This document shows positions 27,142 to 33,352 of a DNA stretch of 64,000 nucleotides, one piece after another. The translations under genes and the position numbers were made by a program. Source of the stretch: Nocardia blacklockiae (GTDB taxonomy: Bacteria > Actinomycetota > Actinomycetes > Mycobacteriales > Mycobacteriaceae); the NCBI RefSeq assembly GCF_015477355.1, contig NZ_JADLRJ010000003.1, positions 496,001-560,000 on the forward strand, written 5' to 3'. The notes below the pieces were generated by a model. That model searched no databases. It was not told the origin of the DNA and was given only the letters and a program-made list of their open reading frames with translations. Numbering within the stretch: the stretch's first letter is position 1; every line of letters begins with the position of its first letter.

Positions 27142-28223
27142 CGGCGCGGAGCGGGGTGCTGATCACCGGTGCCAGCGGCTTGGTCGGGTCCGAGGTGGCG
27201 GCCCGGCGAGTCGCCGCCGGGAGACCGACAATAGCTGTCCTGCATAGCAATTCACGACTCATACGCAACGACGGTGCACCCCTCGAGGGCGTGGCGACGG
27301 TGACCGGCGACGTCCGCGAGCCCGGCTTCGCCCTCGCGGAACCGGACGCGCTGTCGGATCGCGTCGGCGTGATCGTGCACGCCGCGGCCACCACCGCCTT
27401 CGACGCCACCGCCGAGGAATACGAGCGGCTGAACGTGCGCGGCACCGCGCACGCCGTGGAACTGGCCCTGCGCTGGGACGTGCCGCTGGTGTACGTGAGC
27501 ACGGCCTACGTGTGCGGCCTGCGCGGCGGGACCATCGGCGAGGACGAACTCGCGGCGGGCCAGGAATTCGGAAACGGTTACGAGGACAGCAAGTTTCGCG
27601 CCGAGGAACTGGTGCGCGGCACGTCGGGACTGCGCTGGGCCGTGGTGCGGCCGGGCATCGTCACCGGCGCGGTCGGCAGCGGCGTGATCCGCGACTACAA
27701 GAACATGTACACGGTGGTGAAGCTGATCGTCGAGGGCAAACTGCGGTCGCTGCCGGGCCGCTACGACGCCACCCTCGCGCTCGCGCCGGTCGACCACGTC
27801 GCCGAGGTCATCGCCGCGGTTGTCGACAGTATCGAAACGCATTGCGGCACAACCTTCCACGCCGTCGGACGCGACACCTTGTCGCTGCGCGAGGTCTCCG
27901 ACGTATTGGCCGAATATCCGTCGTTCCACGTGGCGACGTTCGTGCCCCCGTCGTCCTTCGCGCCCGAGGACCTGGACCCGATCGAGCGCGAGTACTACCT
28001 GCGGGTCGGCGCGCTCTACACCAGCTACTTCGCCCGCCGCGTGCGGTTCGACACGGCGAATGCCGAAGCGCTGCTGGGCCGCCCGGGCCCCGAGACCGGC
28101 AAGGAGTACCTGCGTCTGCTGCTGGACCACTGCTTGGAATCCGGCTATCTCGGGACGCCACTCCCCTCGATCGAGGACGTGCTCGCGGCCGACGGGGCGG
28201 ACATCCGGGGAGGTCACCGATGA
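27138..28223 (+). CDS. Extended SDR reductase (NAD-binding 4/acyl-reductase-like)
   Basis: A 361-residue extended short-chain dehydrogenase. The cofactor loop GASGLVGSE is at residues 11-19. VIVHAAATTAFDA is the substrate-side strand, VYVSTAYVCG carries the catalytic serine/threonine, and GYEDSKFRAEELV supplies the catalytic tyrosine and lysine. RPGIVTGAVGSG follows. This set resembles the thioester-reductase/fatty-acyl reductase branch, so reduction of an ACP- or CoA-bound acyl group or a derived keto group is plausible (inference). The start is the GTG at 27138, overlapping the ACP stop; the gene ends in an ATGA overlap with the next one. Confidence 0.85.
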   Translation: MTARSGVLITGASGLVGSEVAARRVAAGRPTIAVLHSNSRLIRNDGAPLEGVATVTGDVREPGFALAEPDALSDRVGVIVHAAATTAFDATAEEYERLNVRGTAHAVELALRWDVPLVYVSTAYVCGLRGGTIGEDELAAGQEFGNGYEDSKFRAEELVRGTSGLRWAVVRPGIVTGAVGSGVIRDYKNMYTVVKLIVEGKLRSLPGRYDATLALAPVDHVAEVIAAVVDSIETHCGTTFHAVGRDTLSLREVSDVLAEYPSFHVATFVPPSSFAPEDLDPIEREYYLRVGALYTSYFARRVRFDTANAEALLGRPGPETGKEYLRLLLDHCLESGYLGTPLPSIEDVLAADGADIRGGHR

Positions 28224-29128
28224 CGACCGCGCTCCGCGACCTGCTGACGACGCTGACTCCGCTGCCGGACAAGGCCGACCGTTACGCCGCCGACACCTAC
28301 GTGCAGGAATGCGTCGCGCAGCTGGACGAGATCGGCACGGACGCGGCGCGATTCGCCCGTGAGCACTCCATGCTGCTGCTCAAGCCGGACGCCATCGTCG
28401 CCCGCGCGGTGCGGCCGAGCCTGGAGTGGTTGCGGGACAACGACTTCCGGGTGGTCAGCGCCCAGACTCTGCCGGTGAACCGGCATCTGGTGCGGGCCCT
28501 GTGGTACTTCGCCTGGAACATCGCCTCGCCCGAACGCCGCCGCCTCGCCGATCTGCTGGTCGGCATCTCGGATGCGTTGGTACTGGTGGTTTCCGGGCCC
28601 GTCGCAGATCTGCCGACGCCGGTGCGCCTGACCGCGGCGAAGGGTGCGACCGATCCCCGCAAGCGGCGTCCCGGCGAGCTGCGCCACCTGCTCGGCCGGG
28701 ACAGTTACCTGCTCAATCTCGTGCATTCGCCGGACGATCCGGCAGATGTGCTGCGCGAGTTCGCGATCTACTTCGACGAGCGCACGCGCTCCCGGGTGCT
28801 GGCCCAGGTCGGCACCGGTGCCGACTGCTCCGCGCACGCCGCGGAACTGGCCGGCGACCTCTATCACCGCACTCCCGCACGCGATTTCGATCGCGGGGCC
28901 GCCGTCGCGCGCATCCTGGCCGATCTCGGCCGCCCGCCCGACGGCGTCGATCCGGATTCCGACGAGGCGTGCGCGGGGTTGCTGCGCGCCGCGTGGGCGG
29001 CGGATCGGGCGATGGATCCGTGGTCGGTGATCGTCCTCGGGTCCCAGGTACTTCCCATGCGCACCGGATCCGGACCGCAGGCGCTGCGCCCGGTCGGCGC
29101 ACACGACTGGTTGGAGGCTCGACCATGA
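28220..29128 (+). CDS. Nucleoside-diphosphate-kinase-like biosynthetic protein
   Basis: A 302-residue protein containing an Ndk-type domain. SMLLLKPDAIV (near residue 49) corresponds to the Lys-containing first strand of Ndk, GATDPRKRRPGELRHLLG to the TDP...IRGD loop, and LLNLVHSPDDPADVLREFAI to the active-site NLVHGSDS helix, with the phosphoryl-accepting histidine kept. An insert after the first strand and about 120 extra C-terminal residues separate it from true Ndk, which is encoded at 9198-9614. In this operon it may phosphorylate a pathway intermediate instead of a nucleotide (inference). Both ends overlap neighbours by 4 nt. Confidence 0.75.
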   Translation: MTTALRDLLTTLTPLPDKADRYAADTYVQECVAQLDEIGTDAARFAREHSMLLLKPDAIVARAVRPSLEWLRDNDFRVVSAQTLPVNRHLVRALWYFAWNIASPERRRLADLLVGISDALVLVVSGPVADLPTPVRLTAAKGATDPRKRRPGELRHLLGRDSYLLNLVHSPDDPADVLREFAIYFDERTRSRVLAQVGTGADCSAHAAELAGDLYHRTPARDFDRGAAVARILADLGRPPDGVDPDSDEACAGLLRAAWAADRAMDPWSVIVLGSQVLPMRTGSGPQALRPVGAHDWLEARP

Positions 29129-30084
29129 CGACGGACACCGCGGTGGTGCAGACCGCGAGTCACGTACGCACCATCTCCCGCCTGCTGGCGCACCGCTGCG
29201 CGGTCTCGGAGGTCTTCGTCACCTCGCTGCACGCGCGCTCACCGGAGGAATTCGTGGTCGGGGCGCAGCTGCCGCGCATGCACGCCTACTACGGCGACCA
29301 CCTCGAACCCCTTGCCGGGCGGCACGATCCGCTGCTGGTGATGGAGGCGGCGCGGCAGGCGGCGATCGCGCTCACCCACGAGTACTTCGGGGTGCCGAAG
29401 GACATGGCCTTCGTGGTGCGCGAATTCAACGGCACCGCCGCCGACACCGCGGCTTGGGAGATCGGCCGCGCCCCAGCCGATCTGGTCATGACCGTCACCA
29501 TCCCGCGCCGCCATCTCCGGCAGAACGCCGTGTGCGGGCTGGACATGGTGCTCGACATCGAGTGCGCTGGTACGCCGATGATGACCGTCGACGGGTCCTT
29601 CTTCTGGATCACCGGGCGGCAGTGGGGGCGGCTACGCACCGAATTCCGGGAAAGCTTGGGGCTCGGGACTTTTCACGACGTCCCACCGCACGCCGAGCGC
29701 GCGCCCGCCGCGACGGTGGGCCGGGAGAACCGGCGCAACGTGGTGATCGCTCCCATTCGGCGCGCGGGGGCCACAGCCACCGCCGAACTCGTCGCGGACA
29801 CCGCGCACCCGTTCCTGTTCGACCACCCCCTGGACCACGTGCCCGGCAGCCTGCTCATCGAGGCCGCCCGGCAGACCGCCGTGGCCATGCTGCTGCCCGC
29901 CACACCCCGATTACTCCGCGTCGCAAGCAGTTTCGACCGCTTCGTGGAGTTGGATCACACCGCCGAATGCCGAGCCGAACTCGTCGAGTCCGCCCCGCCC
30001 CGCATCCGTTGCGACATCCTCCAGTGCGGCGCCGCAGCCGCCCGCCTCGAACTGGAATTCGCGACTACAGAGGAAAAGCTCTGA
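29125..30084 (+). CDS. AfsA-type double-hotdog protein, gamma-butyrolactone synthase-like
   Basis: A 319-residue protein with two hotdog repeats of the A-factor biosynthesis (AfsA) family. The N-terminal repeat contains HDPLLVMEAARQAAIALTHE; the C-terminal repeat contains the family hallmark HPFLFDHPLDHVPGSLLIEA. Known AfsA proteins condense a beta-ketoacyl thioester with dihydroxyacetone phosphate to begin butyrolactone, butenolide or furan signals. Here it is coupled to an ACP and an SDR, which fits acyl transfer, but no TetR-type butyrolactone receptor is nearby. The start is the ATG at 29125 overlapping the upstream stop. The coding sequence is followed by a 39-bp repeat array. Confidence 0.9.
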   Translation: MTTDTAVVQTASHVRTISRLLAHRCAVSEVFVTSLHARSPEEFVVGAQLPRMHAYYGDHLEPLAGRHDPLLVMEAARQAAIALTHEYFGVPKDMAFVVREFNGTAADTAAWEIGRAPADLVMTVTIPRRHLRQNAVCGLDMVLDIECAGTPMMTVDGSFFWITGRQWGRLRTEFRESLGLGTFHDVPPHAERAPAATVGRENRRNVVIAPIRRAGATATAELVADTAHPFLFDHPLDHVPGSLLIEAARQTAVAMLLPATPRLLRVASSFDRFVELDHTAECRAELVESAPPRIRCDILQCGAAAARLELEFATTEEKL

Positions 30085-30318
30085 GGGCGTGCGTGTTTCG
30101 AGATGGTGAACGGGAGATGAGCAACACGTGCGTGTTTGACAGTGGCGAGCGGGAGGTGAGCCGAACGTGGTGCTCCGTGGTGGCAAGCGGGTGGCGAGGT
30201 GCGTGTGAGTGCTTCGAGGTGGGGGGCAGGTGACCTGGGGCGTGGGCATTACGCGTGGTGAGTGGGAGGTGAACCGGGCGTGGACATTTCGAGGTTGCGA
30301 GTGGGAGGTGAGGCGGGG
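30085..30318 (+). repeat. Six degenerate 39-bp tandem repeats, each with a Shine-Dalgarno-like core
   Basis: Between the AfsA-like and UbiA-like genes the sequence repeats with a period of 36-39 bp. The core GGGAGGTGA (or a close variant) is at 30112, 30151, about 30189, about 30225, 30264 and 30303. Other shared parts are CGTG and TTTCGAGGT. The core is complementary to the 3' end of 16S rRNA. The last copy is the ribosome binding site of the UbiA-like gene. Copies three and four are the most decayed. Confidence 0.75.
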
Positions 30319-31224
30319 GTGAGGGCTGTGGTGGTGCGGGTCGCGCGGTTCACGCGGGTGCGGTACGAACCGCATTATCTGGTGTACGCGGTGTTGTTCA
30401 CGCTGGCGGTGGAGGGGACGGCGGCGGTGGTGTCGGGGGTGGTGTGGCGGCCCGGGGGCGCGACGGTGGTGCGGATCGCGGTGGTGGCGGTGGTGCTGCT
30501 GTATCTGCGCATGGTCGACGAGCAGAAGGATCTCGACTACGACCGCGTGCACCATCCGGATCGGCCGCTGGTCACCGGCGCGGTGCGGGCGGCGGATCTG
30601 CGTGCGGCGATGGTGCTGATCGCGGCCGCGACGATCGCGGGTTCGCTGGCGCTGTCGGTGCGTTCGGCGCTGCTGATCGCCGCCGCGCTGGGGTACGGGC
30701 TGGCGCTGTGGGGGCTGGAACGGTGGTCGGCGACCGTGCGCGACGCGATCATGGTGAATCTGGCCGTCACCTATCCGGTGCAGCTGTTCATCATTGGCTA
30801 TGTCGTCGTCTCGGCCATCGATACCGGTCAGGTGCGCTCCGACGGGACCACCGCGCTGGTCGCGGTGATCTTCGCCGGGGCGTTCCTGCATTTCGAGTTC
30901 GCCCGCAAGACGGCGTCCGCACCGCGGCCGGGGGAATGGTTCTATTCGAATGCGCTGGGCGCGTACGGCAGTGCCGCGGTCGCGGTGGGGTGCGCGGCCG
31001 CCGCCGTGGTCTGCGATCTGATGCTGGTGCGCCCCTGGGACTTCGGCGCACCGGCAGCGCTCGTGGGATGGCTGCCTGCGGTGCTCCTGGCGCTGCCGCT
31101 GTGGGGCGCGGCCCGGTTCGCCGCCTCGACCTCGGGCACACGGACGTATCCGCTGGTCCCGGCTGTGCTGTTCGTGTTCGCGCTGTATATAGCGCTGATC
31201 GCGCAGGCGCTCGTCCTGCCCTGA
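30319..31224 (+). CDS. UbiA-family prenyltransferase-like membrane protein
   Basis: A 301-residue polytopic membrane protein with about eight hydrophobic segments. The first aspartate-rich motif is DEQKDLDYDRVHHPDRPLV near residue 67, as in UbiA enzymes that bind prenyl diphosphate through magnesium. The second region (HFEFARKTASAPRPGEWFYS) resembles the FExxRK segment of a UbiA subgroup rather than a classical DxxxD. It probably transfers a polyprenyl or related chain to the operon product at the membrane (inference). The GTG at 30319 is chosen because GGGAGGTGA ends 7 nt upstream; an earlier in-frame GTG at 30262 lies inside the repeat array. Confidence 0.8.
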   Translation: MRAVVVRVARFTRVRYEPHYLVYAVLFTLAVEGTAAVVSGVVWRPGGATVVRIAVVAVVLLYLRMVDEQKDLDYDRVHHPDRPLVTGAVRAADLRAAMVLIAAATIAGSLALSVRSALLIAAALGYGLALWGLERWSATVRDAIMVNLAVTYPVQLFIIGYVVVSAIDTGQVRSDGTTALVAVIFAGAFLHFEFARKTASAPRPGEWFYSNALGAYGSAAVAVGCAAAAVVCDLMLVRPWDFGAPAALVGWLPAVLLALPLWGAARFAASTSGTRTYPLVPAVLFVFALYIALIAQALVLP

Positions 31225-31339
31225 GCCGACCCGAGTGTCACCGGAGGGCCACCGAAAGGGCAGTGGGCGGACGGCGCGAAGCGCGCATCCTGGATTGTGC
31301 ACCCGGCGCCGCAGAAGGTGTCCCTTCGCACAAGTGCGG

Positions 31340-31357
31340 CGCGCCGGATCCGGCGCG
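31340..31357. repeat. 18-bp perfect palindrome
   Basis: CGCGCCGGATCCGGCGCG is fully self-complementary, in the 216-bp gap between the UbiA-like and DUF4254 genes. In a sequence this GC-rich the chance level is not negligible. It could be an operator or part of the operon's terminator; no T-run follows. Confidence 0.35.
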
Positions 31358-31440
31358 GTCCGCCCTTGCCGCGCCGGGCTCGCGGTCCGGCGCTCGCGTG
31401 CGGCGCCGGGTGCGCCGCTCCCGCTTGGAGGTGCACCGCG

Positions 31441-31989
31441 ATGTTCGTACCGCAACCGGACGGTGTCGACCGACCGTCCGCCGGGACCGGAATCACTCGC
31501 CCTGTTGCCTGGCGCGCCCGCGCCGACCGGTGGCCGGCGGACGGGCCCGCGCCGATCCTGCCGGACTGGCACGAACTGCTGGCCGCCTTTCTCGGACACG
31601 TCGGCGATCAGCCCGGCGACCATCCGGTGACCCGCTGGGCGCGCACCCTCGCCGAACTGCACCTGCAACGCCGCGGCGACCCGCTGCGGTCGGCCGAGAT
31701 CGACGGCCGCCGTGGCGAACTCGTGGCACGCATCGACCGGTGGGTGGCCGCGCACACCGAGGCGCGCCCCCGCACCCGCTCGCTCGGCGCGGCCATCGAC
31801 ACCATGGCCGCGGCTCAGGTCCGCGCCGCCCATCTGCTCCGCAACGCAGACGACGTGCGCGAGGAACGGGTATACGCGGCCTGGTTCCTGCTCGCGTCGC
31901 TGGCCGACGGCTGGACCGAGCTGGTCCACCGGCTGAGCGGCCCGCAGTGGCCGCAACCCGACCGCAGCGCGGCGGGCGACGCACGGTAG
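31441..31989 (+). CDS. DUF4254 family protein
   Basis: A 182-residue soluble protein matching the DUF4254 pattern: a tryptophan-histidine start (LPDWHELLAAFLGH), a helix LHLQRRGDPLRSAEIDGRR, and the terminal AAWFLLASLADGWTELV. The family is of unknown function and often lies near glycosyltransferase or lipid genes. The ATG at 31441 has GGAGGTG about 8 nt upstream; the frame is open earlier but arginine-rich and unlike the family. It may be the last gene of the biosynthetic operon or a separate unit; the 216-bp gap leaves this open. Confidence 0.7.
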   Translation: MFVPQPDGVDRPSAGTGITRPVAWRARADRWPADGPAPILPDWHELLAAFLGHVGDQPGDHPVTRWARTLAELHLQRRGDPLRSAEIDGRRGELVARIDRWVAAHTEARPRTRSLGAAIDTMAAAQVRAAHLLRNADDVREERVYAAWFLLASLADGWTELVHRLSGPQWPQPDRSAAGDAR

Positions 31990-31990
31990 C

Positions 31991-32416
31991 TCAGCGCCGC
32001 CGCCGTCGGCGGGCGCGGCTTGTGGGGGCGGGTGGCTCCTGTTGGAGGGCCAGGTCCAGCATGGCGGTTCCGGCGTCGCGGATCAGGGAGTCGAGATCGT
32101 CGAGCACGCTGATCACTGCGGCACGGGCCGTGCGCAACTCCTCCGGCGTGCTGCACTCTTGTTCGAAAACCGCTCGGACCGTATGTAATTGCAGTCCGAT
32201 ATCGAACAGGTGGCGTACCAGCCGGTCGTTGGAATCCGGAATGGTGTGCGGCGCTTCGGGCATCGCGACCTCGGCGTCGAAGGCCACACGGGCCGGTCCG
32301 ACGGACTCGTCGGGGTTCGTGACCGCGTGTAGCGGTGTGACGCCGGTGGTGTGGGAGTCCTCGGATGCGGTGGCCGCGCGGGCGGGCTGGGATCCGTTAT
32401 GCGCGACAGCGGGCAT
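31991..32416 (-). CDS. Hypothetical protein with helical core and arginine tail
   Basis: Not recognised. A 141-residue protein with a disordered N-terminal third, a helical core at about residues 60-125 (NDRLVRHLFDIGLQLHTVRA, then TARAAVISVLDDLDSLIRDA) and a C-terminal run of nine basic residues out of ten (RARRRRRR). There is no signal peptide or membrane segment. The ATG at 32416 has AGAAGG 5 nt upstream. It converges on the DUF4254 gene with 1 bp between. The acidic-helix plus poly-arginine layout could suit nucleic acid or membrane contact, but this is speculation. Confidence 0.6.
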   Translation of the reverse strand: MPAVAHNGSQPARAATASEDSHTTGVTPLHAVTNPDESVGPARVAFDAEVAMPEAPHTIPDSNDRLVRHLFDIGLQLHTVRAVFEQECSTPEELRTARAAVISVLDDLDSLIRDAGTAMLDLALQQEPPAPTSRARRRRRR

Positions 32417-32829
32417 GGCAACCTTCTGGGGTAAGAGCGAGGTTCCCAGCCGCGCTACTGGACTCGGGAAAGAGTTCTGCCAGTCAGTGTAACCGCCGCG
32501 CGCGGCGGCGGAGGCTGCTGTGTCGTCAAGGAATCGTGACCGTCGGGTCTCGCGCCACGCCGGTCGCACCCGGCCACCGTGGTTGAAGTGCCGCAATACC
32601 GTTGCGGCATAGAGCTTCCCGTCGCCCGCCCGCCGCGCGTACCCGCCGCCGTCCGCGCGCCGGCGTTGCGGCGCAGCGTGATTGCCGTGCACCGAGGTGG
32701 TACGGTGCCGAGACATCGGGCAGTGAATCCACTTACTTTTCGGCACTGCGCAGTTTGACCGGGTGCGATTGCGGGAACGCCGTTAGGACCCTGAGGGCAC
32801 ACGGTTCACGATGAGTGGGGCAAGCAGCG
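32417..32829. promoter_or_regulatory. Divergent intergenic region with promoter and dyads
   Basis: This 413-bp gap holds a minus-strand -10 box TACACT (32486-32491) about 70 bp before the start at 32416; a perfect 8-bp inverted repeat TGCCGCAA/TTGCGGCA around TACCG (32589-32609); and distant arms GTGCCGA (about 32705) and TCGGCAC (about 32741). A TTGACC box at 32755-32760 has no matching -10. No coding sequence is convincing here. Confidence 0.45.
32589..32609. repeat. 8-bp inverted repeat, possible operator
   Basis: TGCCGCAA (32589-32596) and TTGCGGCA (32602-32609) are exact reverse complements separated by TACCG. The dyad is in a long divergent intergenic region, where a regulator binding site would be expected. 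Confidence 0.35.
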
Positions 32830-32929
32830 AATGACCAGCCGAGCCGAGGATCAACCACGGCAGCAGCGGACGGCGAGGCCTTACGCACCGCCTCTGCGCG
32901 ACGGCGAACACGGACGGATAATCGACGGT

Positions 32930-33352
32930 ATGGGCGCCACCGCGCAGCAGGTGCCGCGCGATCTGACCACCGCCGAGTCGCTACGGCTGCTGGCGGGGGT
33001 GCGGTTCGGCCGCATCGTGTTCGCGCGGTACGCGCTGCCGACCATCCGCCCGGTCAACCACATCGTCGACGACGAGGCGGTCGTCATCCACGCCAACCGC
33101 GGTGCCGCCATGAGCCCGGACCGGCAGGTGGTCGCCTACGAGGCCGACACCATCGACGAGCACACCCGGCGCGGCTGGTGTGTCATCGTCACCGGGACCG
33201 CCGAGGTGGTCACCGACCCGGACGAGATCGAGCGGTATCGCACGCTGCTGCGGCCGTGGCTGCCCGGTCCCCGCGACCACATCGTCCGCATCGAGCCTGA
33301 CATCATCACCGGCGTGGAATTCGTCGACCCGGAGGATCAGGAGCTGTCCTGA
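32930..33352 (+). CDS. Pyridoxamine 5'-phosphate oxidase-family split-barrel protein
   Basis: A 140-residue flavin-binding split-barrel protein. VPRDLTTAESLRLLAGVRFG and RIVFARYALPTIRPVNHIV form the first strands, and GWCVIVTGTAEVVTDPDE the central barrel, as in the Pyridox-ox-2 family of probable flavin reductases. The ATG at 32930 is preferred: GATAAT (32917-32922) sits 7 nt upstream, a leaderless arrangement, and 140 residues is the usual family length. An in-frame ATG at 32831 would add 33 residues with no similarity. The 3' end overlaps the convergent P450 fusion gene by 16 bp. Confidence 0.8.
   Translation: MGATAQQVPRDLTTAESLRLLAGVRFGRIVFARYALPTIRPVNHIVDDEAVVIHANRGAAMSPDRQVVAYEADTIDEHTRRGWCVIVTGTAEVVTDPDEIERYRTLLRPWLPGPRDHIVRIEPDIITGVEFVDPEDQELS

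Noticed and set aside
29125-30084. Labelling the AfsA-like gene as A-factor synthase of a hormone system.
   Set aside because: The family is clear, but no gamma-butyrolactone receptor or matching regulator gene is nearby and the operon is far more complex, so a specific signal name is not supported.
30089-30318. The 39-bp array considered as a CRISPR array.
   Set aside because: Repeats are directly adjacent without unique spacers, degenerate, and no cas gene is in the window.
31297-31440. N-terminal extension of the DUF4254 protein by 48 residues.
   Set aside because: The stretch is Arg/Ala-rich and unlike the family. ATG 31441 has a proper GGAGGTG site, and the region contains a palindrome typical of non-coding DNA.
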